NCBI RefSeq assembly: GCF_003990725.2
Contig: NZ_CP030065.1
Coordinates: forward strand, 62,001 to 126,000
Origin: Halorubrum sp. PV6
GTDB lineage: Archaea; Halobacteriota; Halobacteria; Halobacteriales; Haloferacaceae
Length of the DNA: 64,000 nucleotides
Direction of reading: 5' to 3'
The translations under genes were made by a program, and so were the position numbers. Shown here piece by piece: positions 17,690 through 26,737 of this stretch (its first letter is position 1; the number at the start of each line of letters is the position of its first letter). The notes under the pieces were generated by a model that was not told the origin of the DNA, made no database searches, and saw nothing but the letters and a program-made list of their open reading frames with translations.

Positions 17690-17902
17690 TTAGTTTTCAA
17701 GTTCACCGAGCCCGTCGGGGCTGTTCTCGATACATTGAGCGACGACGAGCGACTCCAAGAGATTCCTGCGAAAGAACTTGGGTATAAAGCGAGGCACGAA
17801 CAGGGGCAGTGGGTGACCCAACGTGATGTCGCGGAGACAGGGAACGTCACGCCAACGACGGTCCGGAGGCATCACGAAACACTTGATGAACTCGCTGTTT
17901 AA
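17690..17902 (+). pseudogene. Chimeric fragment: Orc1 C-terminus joined to TFB-like tail
   Basis: The first 27 codons read LVFKFTEPVGAVLDTLSDDE then RLQEIPAKELG, matching the Orc1 protein of this window (residues about 415-440) with a single visible substitution. The frame then changes identity to YKARHEQGQWVTQRDVAETG then NVTPTTVRRHHETLDELAV and a stop, which resembles the C-terminal helix-turn-helix of TFB transcription factors. There is no start codon; the fragment begins right at a cassette end. It is a recombination scar, not a functional gene, although the open frame is preserved. Confidence 0.6.
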
Positions 17903-18387
17903 ACGGGCCAAGTAGGGAGCGAGGGCATCCCATTCTCCCAACGAACCGCCTCTACCGCCGTCGGGAACTGTTGGAGTCGGTCATCGAGGACGGCGAGCGG
18001 GTGCGCATCGAGAAACGATGCGCGATGTCGATTGACAGGCGTGTCTTCGTGATTCAGTTGGATGTGACAGGATCCAAGATCCGGATGATCGGCGTCTTTG
18101 TGGAAGCCGAGCATCAGGTTCCGGTCCGGTTCGACCCAGTTGATGTGGTAGTATTCGTGGTCGACGCCATCGGGATACCAGAACCGAATCTCCAGTCGTG
18201 CAGTCGCGACATCGTAGGAGTCACTCAGGAAGGTTGTCGGATCGACATCCGCGATGACGTACCGGGGTCGGCGTCGAGACGGACGATAGCGTACCTCCAC
18301 ACACCCAGCTTGATACGTCAATCGGTCGTGAACGTCGCGGAGAAGAGTCCGCTGTGTATAGCGGTCGCGACCTGCGAGAAAGATCAT
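17899..18387 (-). CDS. TumE-like (DUF6516-type) putative toxin, module copy 1
   Basis: This 162-residue protein contains YDVATARLEIRFWYPDG, YYHINWVEPDRNLMLGFHKD and ADHPDLGSCHIQLN. The shape, a beta-rich stretch followed by a FHKD.DHPDLG.xHxQ motif, matches the other two downstream genes at 32338 and 34436 and resembles TumE/DUF6516 toxins of the TumE-TumA systems. It lies 17 bp after its helix-turn-helix partner on the same strand. This is the only one of the three copies in which both genes look intact. Toxin activity is inferred from arrangement and family resemblance. Confidence 0.6.
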   Translation of the reverse strand: MIFLAGRDRYTQRTLLRDVHDRLTYQAGCVEVRYRPSRRRPRYVIADVDPTTFLSDSYDVATARLEIRFWYPDGVDHEYYHINWVEPDRNLMLGFHKDADHPDLGSCHIQLNHEDTPVNRHRASFLDAHPLAVLDDRLQQFPTAVEAVRWENGMPSLPTWPV

Positions 18388-18404
18388 ACTGTGAGAGAGG
18401 AGGA

Positions 18405-18956
18405 TTAGCTCGTGGCGCGGTCAGCCACGTCGGTCATCTGCTCGCGGGCGGCTTCAACGTCGGAGTAGAGTTCCAGTGCGTGCTTGATGAGGCGGCGATC
18501 CTCCTCGTTCTCACGCCAGAACGCGATGACGTCGCGGCGCTCGCGAAGCTCAGTACTTGCGAGATCACCGTCGGCGAGCGACTGTTCGAGTTCCTCCCAC
18601 GTCTCGACGTCGTAGGTGGCCTGCCACTCCTCTATCTCCTCGGTGATCGCGGCCAATTCGTTGCGTAGCTCCTCGCGCGCGTTTTCCTCGATGAGCGTAC
18701 GGATCTCCTCGAAGAGCAGTCGCGTGTAGTCCGGTTGGTAGCGCGTGGTCTCGCCCGCCTCGACGCGGCGCAGCTGGCCTTGGTCGACGAGATCCTGGAG
18801 TTCCTCGTTGGTCGTACTCCAGGCAGCGTCGGCCTGTTTGCTAATCCAGTTGACCGACCGCGGTTCGCGAAGCGTCTCGGCGACCGCTCGAATACGGTCG
18901 CGGGCGCTCATCGATTCAGCCCACGACTGGACGCCATCTCCCGAAGATTCGGACAT
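18405..18956 (-). CDS. Winged-helix/coiled-coil protein, putative antitoxin, copy 1
   Basis: The start is ATG 18956 (MSESSGDGVQSWAESMSARD). An N-terminal winged helix (DRIRAVAETLREPRSVNWIS then KQADAAWSTTNEELQDLVDQ) is followed by a basic wing and an acidic helical tail rich in Glu and Arg, ending EQMTDVADRATS. It resembles haloarchaeal DUF7342-type regulators that precede TumE-like genes. It probably binds DNA and its partner protein. Upstream AT-rich sequence (18990-19010) could be the promoter. Confidence 0.65.
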   Translation of the reverse strand: MSESSGDGVQSWAESMSARDRIRAVAETLREPRSVNWISKQADAAWSTTNEELQDLVDQGQLRRVEAGETTRYQPDYTRLLFEEIRTLIEENAREELRNELAAITEEIEEWQATYDVETWEELEQSLADGDLASTELRERRDVIAFWRENEEDRRLIKHALELYSDVEAAREQMTDVADRATS

Positions 18957-19132
18957 GCTTGGCACCTCTTGGGACAGTGTTAACGCTGAACTCGCATATA
19001 TGTTTGTACTTTCTCGCATAATCGAGAGTGAGTTACTCCACTATCTGTGATCTGGTCGAGTCGATCAGTTCTGATGAAAATTCTGTTTCCGGAGACATAT
19101 TAACTCGGACCGAATCGAGGAGGGCTGCCGCG

Positions 19133-19879
19133 TCACAACAGTTCGAGTTCGATCGTCTTTGCAGTGCTGGATACGAGCCCAGCTGTGTCTTCTTCGAGTC
19201 GCTTTCCCTGCATCTCGTCGGCCGATCCAGAGACGCTAACCGCGCCCATAGGGTCACCGTCGACGACGATAGGCGAGGCGACACAGCGCCAGTTTCCGTT
19301 GAGTTCGCCGCGGTCGAATGCGATCTTTCGATCTCTGATTGACCGGAGCTCTGATCTGAGCGTCGCGGGGTCTGTCACGGTTCGTTCGGTCTTCTGATCG
19401 AGTCCGTGGCGAGCGACGTACGCGTCAATCTCGTCCGGGGACCTGAACGCGAGGACCGCCTTCCCGGCGGCGGCCGCGTGAAGTCGGACGCTCCCACCGA
19501 TCGGAATCGGATGGTCCTGCTGGCCGGCGCGGTGGAGGTACACTACGTTCGGCCCCTCGGGGACGACGAGGTTCGCCACCGCGTTCGTGTTTCGTGCGAG
19601 CCCCCGAATTTCACCGCTTGCCGCCTGGTAGACGGGGTTCCGTTCTCGTGTCCCGAACCCGATCCGGAGGCATTGGTGCGTGAGTTCGTACGTTCCCTCC
19701 GTGTTCGTCACGTATCCGAGCGTACAGAGCGTCGAGAGGTGGTTGTAGACCGCGCTCTTCGAGACTGCTAATTCGTCGGCTAGTTCGGTGACGCCGCCGC
19801 CGTCACGCTCATATAGCTCTTCGAGGATCTGGAGGGATGTTACGGTCGCCTGAACGGTGACGGAGTCTGCATCTCCCAT
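19133..19879 (-). CDS. IclR family transcriptional regulator
   Basis: The 248-residue protein has an N-terminal winged helix (TVTSLQILEELYERDGGGVT then ELADELAVSKSAVYNHLSTL) and an effector domain with VVYLHRAGQQ, IGGSVRLHAAAAGKAVLA and NGNWRCVASPIV. IclR proteins bind small acids or sugars. It is divergent from the ABC-transporter operon across about 280 bp, so it is the likely regulator of the sugar cluster, and an effector such as a sugar acid is plausible. Whether it represses or activates is not visible. Confidence 0.9.
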   Translation of the reverse strand: MGDADSVTVQATVTSLQILEELYERDGGGVTELADELAVSKSAVYNHLSTLCTLGYVTNTEGTYELTHQCLRIGFGTRERNPVYQAASGEIRGLARNTNAVANLVVPEGPNVVYLHRAGQQDHPIPIGGSVRLHAAAAGKAVLAFRSPDEIDAYVARHGLDQKTERTVTDPATLRSELRSIRDRKIAFDRGELNGNWRCVASPIVVDGDPMGAVSVSGSADEMQGKRLEEDTAGLVSSTAKTIELELL

Positions 19880-20113
19880 CGTTTCGATGGGTTGTACGGA
19901 CGACAGAGGTATAACTTTTGTTTACCATGGGTGAACGCCGTGGAGACTATGACTATATTTTCAGACTCAAATATAATAACATAACATCCGATGAAAGAAA
20001 TTAAACAGATTTGTCGCCATATGGTATAGCAACACATATAATGTAGTACCGTTCTGACCAAGAAAACGCATTACGAGCGTTTGTAGCCTACTTTTAGGAC
20101 AGTTGTCCAGCAT

Positions 20114-20122
20114 CTTTATATA
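20114..20122 (+). promoter_or_regulatory. Probable TATA box of the sugar-transport operon
   Basis: TTTATATAC lies about 36 bp before the ATG at 20158, a spacing that fits a short-leader archaeal transcript. The preceding TTTAGGACAGTTGTCC contains GGACAGTTGTCC, an inverted repeat (GGACA..TGTCC) that could be a regulator site. No other gene is evident between 19880 and 20157. Confidence 0.5.
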
Positions 20123-20157
20123 CCTGTACTACAACAGAGCAATAGTCAGGTACGATC

Positions 20158-21549
20158 ATGACTGATAGACTAAACTACGCACAAGTGGGGCGACGACGGC
20201 TGATGAAAGGCGCAGGACTCGCGGGGATCGCGGGCCTCGCAGGCTGTGTCGGAACCGGTGATCCGGGCAGTGGAGACGGGAGCGACGGCGGTGACGGCAG
20301 TGACGGCGGCGATGGGAGTGACGGCAGCGACGGCAGTGACGACAGCGGAAACACGGCGATGGCGTCCGAAATCAACGTGTGGGGTTGGGACGTTGCCGCG
20401 CGGGCGCTGCAGATCACGGCCGAAGAGTACGAGGCAGAAAACGACGCAACGGTCGCGGTCGAGGAGTTCGGTCGCTCGGCGATGAAAGACCGTCTCCAGA
20501 CCAACCTGCTTTCCGGCTCCGGTGCGCCGGCGGTCTCCATGCTCGAGTCCGTCGACGGTCCCTCGTTCATCGCGACTGACTCCGTCGCCCCACTCACCGA
20601 CGAGATCGAGGAGGCGAGCGTTCAGGAGGACTTCGTCTCCGGCAAGTGGGAAGCGCTCACTGTCGACGGCGACATCTACGCGCTCCCGTGGGACACCGGC
20701 CCAACAGCGGTCTACTACCGCCGGTCGGTGTACGACGAACACGACATCGACCCCTCATCGATCGAGACGTGGGCAGACCTCATCGAAGAGGGCCAGAAGC
20801 TCCCGGACGACCAGTACATGCTCAACCTCCCCGAGGGCGACCTCTCTGGAGTCTGGCGCTACCAGTTCCGTCAGCTGTCCGGCGAGCCGTTCCTGGACAG
20901 CGGCGAGGTGAACATCCACAACGAGAAGTCGCTCAAAGTGGCCCAAAACATCAAAGAGATCTACGACGCCGACATCGCGGCCAACATCGAGGGCTGGACC
21001 TCGGCGTGGTTCAGCGCGTACGGCGACGCGACCATCGCGTCGCTCCCCTCGGCGGCGTGGATGGAGGGGACGCTGCGCGCAGAGCTTCCCGATACCGCGG
21101 GCGACTGGGGTGTGTACAAGATTCCCGCCCTTGAGTCCGGCGGTCCGCGGGCGTCGAACTGGGGCGGTTCCAACCTCATGATCGCCAACCAGGTCTCCGA
21201 AGAAAAGAAACAGCGCGGCTGGGACTACATGGAGTGGTCGCTGGCGACCGAGGAGATGCAACTCGCCATGTACGACGAATACGGACTGTTCCCGGCTCTG
21301 GAGACCGTCTACGACGAGCCAGTGTTCGACGAGGAACTGGACTTCTACGACGGACAGGCGGCTCGTGCGCTGTTCGCCGAGGTCGCACAGAACGCGCCGG
21401 GCTACCGGTTCACCGCCGACACGCCCGAAGTGTCGCAGGCGATGGAAACCGAACTCCAGCGCATGATAAACGGCGAGCAGTCTCCTGAAGAGGCTGTACA
21501 GGCTGCTGCGGAGACGGTCGGCGAAAACACCGATCGAGACCTCGCGTAA
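20158..21549 (+). CDS. Sugar ABC transporter substrate-binding lipoprotein
   Basis: The 463-residue precursor starts MTDRLNYAQVGRRRLMKGAG, a twin-arginine lipoprotein signal with lipobox GLAGC. A flexible Gly/Asp/Ser linker built on DGG and DGS repeats follows at about residues 38-65. The mature part has the family 1 solute-binding fold (EINVWGWDVAARALQITAEE, YALPWDTGPTAVYYRRSVYD, ATEEMQLAMYDEYGLFPA). It captures a sugar outside the cell for the permeases encoded just downstream. The context suggests a galactoside or other hexose-containing ligand. Confidence 0.92.
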   Translation: MTDRLNYAQVGRRRLMKGAGLAGIAGLAGCVGTGDPGSGDGSDGGDGSDGGDGSDGSDGSDDSGNTAMASEINVWGWDVAARALQITAEEYEAENDATVAVEEFGRSAMKDRLQTNLLSGSGAPAVSMLESVDGPSFIATDSVAPLTDEIEEASVQEDFVSGKWEALTVDGDIYALPWDTGPTAVYYRRSVYDEHDIDPSSIETWADLIEEGQKLPDDQYMLNLPEGDLSGVWRYQFRQLSGEPFLDSGEVNIHNEKSLKVAQNIKEIYDADIAANIEGWTSAWFSAYGDATIASLPSAAWMEGTLRAELPDTAGDWGVYKIPALESGGPRASNWGGSNLMIANQVSEEKKQRGWDYMEWSLATEEMQLAMYDEYGLFPALETVYDEPVFDEELDFYDGQAARALFAEVAQNAPGYRFTADTPEVSQAMETELQRMINGEQSPEEAVQAAAETVGENTDRDLA

Positions 21550-21566
21550 TCGAGGTAATCGATCGC

Positions 21567-22637
21567 ATGGCAACTTCTGACGAGACAACTGATCGAACCG
21601 GCCAAGCGTACCGCCGCCGTGCCAGTGAGAAAGTCCGGGAAGCGACGCGAGAGTTCAGACGAGCGTTCCGTCCGGTGTGGGACCGATTCCGGTTCGCGAG
21701 ACAGGATCTGACAGCGGCGACGCCGACGCTGCCGCGGGTCGCGTACCTGTTCATCTCTCCGTTCTTCCTGCTTTTCAGCGTGTTCCTCGCCTTCCCGGTG
21801 TTTTACACTCTGTACCTGTCGTTCTTTGAGTACCAGGGCGTCGGACAGGGCTCGCTGTTCTGGATCGATCTCGGCCCGCTGTACATCGAAATACCGCGGA
21901 TAGCACAGCTTGATTTCGTCGCGCTCGGAAATTACGCTCGGCTGCTCGGCAACGACCTGTTCTGGCAGTCGATGTTCAACACCTCGTACATCTTGGTCAT
22001 CCAGGTCCCGCTGATGATCGGGCTTGCGCTCGCGCTCGCGCTCGCACTGAACGCCTCCTTTATGCGACTGAAAGGGGTGTTCCGGACCGCCATCGCGCTG
22101 CCAGTGTCGGCCAACCTCGTAGCGTACTCGACGGTGTTCCTGTTGCTCTTTAACGAGCAACTGGGCTTCCTCAACTACGTCCTCGCGGGCGTCGGACTGG
22201 GTCCGGTCCCGTGGCTGACCGACGGGTTCTGGGCGCGGAACACGATCATCGCGGCCGTGACGTGGCGATGGACGGGATACAACATGATCATCCTCCTCGC
22301 CGGTCTCCAGACGATTCCACAGCAACTGTACGAGGCCGCGGAGATTGACGGGGCGAACCGCTGGGAGAAATTCCGGTACGTCACGCTCCCGCAGCTCAAA
22401 CCGGTGTTGCTGTTCGTCGTCGTGCTGTCGACAATTGGCACCTTCAAACTGTTCGCCGAGCCGTACGTCATCACCGGCGGCGGTCCGACGAACTCCACTA
22501 TCACTATCGTGCAGTACATCTACCGACAGGCATTCATCAACTTCAACCTCGGCTACGCGAGCGCGCTCACGGTCGTCTTCGTGGCGATCGTCAGCGTGTT
22601 CTCGGTCGTCCAGATCAAGATCGGAGGTGAGGACTGA
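21567..22637 (+). CDS. ABC transporter permease, MalF/UgpA type
   Basis: A 356-residue inner permease with about six membrane helices and a long cytoplasmic N-terminus (MATSDETTDRTGQAYRRRAS and onward). The EAA-loop, which contacts the ATPase, is at IPQQLYEAAEIDGANRWEKF. It starts 17 bp after the binding-protein stop and overlaps the next ATG by one base. Confidence 0.92.
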   Translation: MATSDETTDRTGQAYRRRASEKVREATREFRRAFRPVWDRFRFARQDLTAATPTLPRVAYLFISPFFLLFSVFLAFPVFYTLYLSFFEYQGVGQGSLFWIDLGPLYIEIPRIAQLDFVALGNYARLLGNDLFWQSMFNTSYILVIQVPLMIGLALALALALNASFMRLKGVFRTAIALPVSANLVAYSTVFLLLFNEQLGFLNYVLAGVGLGPVPWLTDGFWARNTIIAAVTWRWTGYNMIILLAGLQTIPQQLYEAAEIDGANRWEKFRYVTLPQLKPVLLFVVVLSTIGTFKLFAEPYVITGGGPTNSTITIVQYIYRQAFINFNLGYASALTVVFVAIVSVFSVVQIKIGGED

Positions 22638-23473
22638 TGCGCGACCAGCGTCGTAAGGACGCGGTCTGGCAGTTCCTCACCTACGCGTTCGTCATCACGA
22701 TGGTTATCGTGATGATGGTCCCGCTGTACTGGATGTTGGTGGCCGCAACGCTCCCGCAAGAGCAGTTTCTGCAGTTCCCGCCGCGGTTGATCCCCGGCAC
22801 CGCGTTTATGGACAACTTCGCGGCCCTGCAGGAGCGACTCGACTTCGTCCGGACGATCCGGAACAGCGTCCTCATCGCCGTCATCTACACGCTGCTGTCG
22901 CTTGTGCTGTGTTCGATGGCCGGCTTTGCGTTCGCGAAGTACGAGTTCAAGTACAAAGAGCCGATCTTCTACACAATTTTGGCGACGCTCGTGTTGCCCA
23001 TCCAGCTGCTCGTCATTCCGCTGTTCCTGCTGATGGCACAGCTGGACTGGACGAACACGTTCCGAGCGATAATTCTCCCGTGGGCAGCGAACCCTATCGG
23101 AATCTTCCTCATGCGACAGAACATGAAATCGATTCCAGACGCCCTGCTTGAGTCCGCGCGGATGGACGGGGCGACGGAGTTCCAGATATTCTACCGGATC
23201 GCGCTCCCAACGATGCGGTCGTCGCTGGCCGCGCTCGCGATCATTCTGTTCCTCTTCCAGTGGGACCTGTTCCTTTACCCGCTCGTGATCTTAGAATCCT
23301 CGGACATGTACACGATCCCAATCGGGCTGGCACAGCTAACCGGGTTCCAGCGGATCTATTACGATCAGATCATGGTGGCGGCGACACTCGCCATCGTGCC
23401 GATGGTCGTGCTGTTCTTAGTGTTACAAAAGCAGTTCGTCAGTGGCATCCTCGCGGGTTCCCTTAAGGAGTAA
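22637..23473 (+). CDS. ABC transporter permease, MalG/UgpE type
   Basis: A 278-residue second permease with six helices and the EAA-loop at IPDALLESARMDGATEFQIF. The start overlaps the preceding stop (TGATG) and the stop is 2 bp before the ATPase gene, so translation is coupled. Together the two permeases form the import channel. Confidence 0.92.
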   Translation: MRDQRRKDAVWQFLTYAFVITMVIVMMVPLYWMLVAATLPQEQFLQFPPRLIPGTAFMDNFAALQERLDFVRTIRNSVLIAVIYTLLSLVLCSMAGFAFAKYEFKYKEPIFYTILATLVLPIQLLVIPLFLLMAQLDWTNTFRAIILPWAANPIGIFLMRQNMKSIPDALLESARMDGATEFQIFYRIALPTMRSSLAALAIILFLFQWDLFLYPLVILESSDMYTIPIGLAQLTGFQRIYYDQIMVAATLAIVPMVVLFLVLQKQFVSGILAGSLKE

Positions 23474-23475
23474 CT

Positions 23476-24597
<1,122 letters not shown>

Positions 24598-24603
24598 CGT
24601 ATC

Positions 24604-25751
24604 ATGTATATTACTGACTACGAGCTGTTCGAAGTACCGCCCCGCTGGCTGTTCCTGAAGCTCACGACGAGCAATGGCACCGTCGGCTGGGGAGAACCGA
24701 TCGTCGAGGGGCGCTCGCACACGGTCGTCGCGGCCGTTGAGGAGCTCCTCGACAACTACCTGCTCGGCGAGGACCCGACGCGGATCGAAGATCACTGGCA
24801 GGCGATGTATCGGGGCGGCTTCTACCGCGGCGGTCCCGTCCTGATGAGCGCCATCGCCGGCGTCGACCAGGCGCTCTGGGATCTCAAAGGCAAGCAGTTC
24901 GGCGCGCCCGTCCACGAACTGCTCGGCGGTCGCGCTCGCGACCGGATCCGGGTGTATCAGTGGATTGGGGGCGACCGCCCGGCGGACGTGGGCGAGGCCG
25001 CCCGAAAGAAAGCCGATGCGGGCTTTTCGGCGTTAAAAATGAACGCCACCGCCGAGCTGCGACCGATCGATACCCCGGCCACCGTCGCCGACGCGGTCGA
25101 CCGGATCGCGGCGGTCCGCGAGGCGGTCGGCGACGAGGTCGACATCGGGTCGACTTCCACGGCCGCGTGTCGAAGCCGATGGTGCGCCGGCTCGCCGCCG
25201 CGCTGGAGCCGTACGACCCGATGTTCATCGAGGAGCCGGTGTTGCCCGAGAACAACGACGCGCTCCCGGCGATCCGGCAGTCGACGACCATCCCCATCGC
25301 CACCGGCGAGCGTATGTACTCGCGGTGGGATTTCAAGGAGGTGCTGGAGACGGACGCCGTCGACCTGATCCAGCCGGACGTGTCACACGCCGGCGGGATC
25401 ACCGAACTGAAGAAGATCGCGTCGATGGCCGAGGCGTACGACGTGTCGGTTGCCCCGCACTGCCCGCTGGGGCCGATCGCGCTCGCGTCCTGTATCCAGG
25501 TCGACGCCTGCACCCCGAACGCGCTAATCCAAGAACAGTCACTCGACATCCACTACAACGAGACGAGTGACGTGCTGGACTACCTCGCCGATCCCTCGGT
25601 CTTCGAGTACCACGACGGCTTCGTCGACATCCCCGACGGCGACGGGCTGGGGATCGAAATCGACGAGGAACACGTTCGCGATCAGCGTGGCGACGTCGAC
25701 TGGCACAACCCCGTGTGGCGCCACGACGACGGCTCCGTCGCGGAGTGGTGA
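24604..25751 (+). pseudogene. Galactonate-type sugar-acid dehydratase, frameshifted
   Basis: A member of the mandelate racemase/enolase superfamily, about 382 residues if restored. The first part (MYITDYELFEVPPRWLFLKL to VGDEVDIG) is in one frame to 25149; the rest (VDFHGRVSKPMVRRLAAALE, MFIEEPVLPENND, IPIATGERMYSRWDF, VSHAGGITELKKI, APHCPLGPIALA) is in the next frame. Adding one G in the GGG run at 25147-25149 restores the protein, including the metal-ligand DFHGR. This is a real single-base deletion or a sequencing error. The closest functional match is galactonate dehydratase, giving 2-keto-3-deoxygalactonate. Confidence 0.82.
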
Positions 25752-25827
25752 TCGCCGTGTTGACCCAAGCAAGACGGGACGGACACGCGCGACGAGCCGC
25801 ACCGACGCTTCGGTCCCGGAGGGCGCG

Positions 25828-26694
25828 ATGACCCGCCGACACGAGTCGCCGACCGAACACGCCGTCCCCGGTCGCTTCGCCGGGCAAACCGTGATCGTCA
25901 CCGGCTCGACGCGGGGGATTGGCGCCGGCGTGGCCGAGCGGTTCGCGGCCGAGGGGGCGAACGTCGTCGTCAGCGGCCGGACCGCGGCCGCCGGCGAGGC
26001 CGTCGCCGACCGCATCTCGGAGTCGAACCGGGGAGCTGACGAGCAACGCGCAGACGACGCCCCACTGACGGGCGACGCGACGTTCGTGCGCGCCGACATG
26101 CGCAACCCGGACGACGTGGCCGCGCTGGTGGAGGCCGCCGCCGAGCGCTACGGCTCAGTCGATGTCCTCGTCAACAACGCCGGCGTACAGACGGAGACGA
26201 CCGCCGCGGAGGCGACGCTTGACGACTGGTCGTTCGTCCTGCAGACGGACTTTCGGGCATACTGGCTCGCGGCGCGGGCCGCGCTCGAACACATGGACCG
26301 CGGCGCCATCGTCAACGTCTCGTCGAACCACGCCTACGCCACGATGCCCGCGCACTTCCCGTACAACGCGGTGAAGGCGGGAATAAACGGCATGACGCGC
26401 TCGCTCGCGGTGGACTTCGGCCCACAGGTCCGGGTGAACACCGTCGTCCCCGGCTGGGTGGAAGTCGAACGGACGCGCGACGAACTGCCCGAGGGTCGAC
26501 TCGAGGAGGTCGAATCGATCCACCCGACCGGACGGATCGGTACGGTGGCCGACGTGGCTGGAGCGGTCTCGTTCCTCGCGAGCGAGGACGCCGCGTTCGT
26601 CACCGGGAGCGCGCTGCTCCTCGACGGCGGTCGCGGCGCGGTGATGCAGGACGACACGCTCCCGAACTACCGGGCGCGCGAGAACGCAGAATAG
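25828..26694 (+). CDS. SDR family dehydrogenase, likely sugar dehydrogenase
   Basis: The start is ATG 25828 (MTRRHESPTEHAVPGRFAGQ). The 288-residue Rossmann enzyme has the cofactor motif TGSTRGIGAGVAE, VNNAGVQ, the serine region IVNVSSNHAYA and the YxxxK pair in FPYNAVKAGINGM. It lies between a sugar-acid dehydratase and galactosidases, so galactose (or glucose) 1-dehydrogenase activity, forming the lactone, is the best guess. SDR substrates cannot be read directly. The operon ends here; the next gene is convergent. Confidence 0.85.
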   Translation: MTRRHESPTEHAVPGRFAGQTVIVTGSTRGIGAGVAERFAAEGANVVVSGRTAAAGEAVADRISESNRGADEQRADDAPLTGDATFVRADMRNPDDVAALVEAAAERYGSVDVLVNNAGVQTETTAAEATLDDWSFVLQTDFRAYWLAARAALEHMDRGAIVNVSSNHAYATMPAHFPYNAVKAGINGMTRSLAVDFGPQVRVNTVVPGWVEVERTRDELPEGRLEEVESIHPTGRIGTVADVAGAVSFLASEDAAFVTGSALLLDGGRGAVMQDDTLPNYRARENAE

Positions 26695-26737
26695 CCGCCG
26701 GCCGCTCGCGGACGCTTTTTTAAATATCTGATCTGTC

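Noticed and set aside
20277-20345. Simple repeat of GACGGCAGTGACGG type as a possible CRISPR or regulatory repeat
   Set aside because: It encodes the Gly/Asp/Ser linker of the lipoprotein and has no spacer structure.
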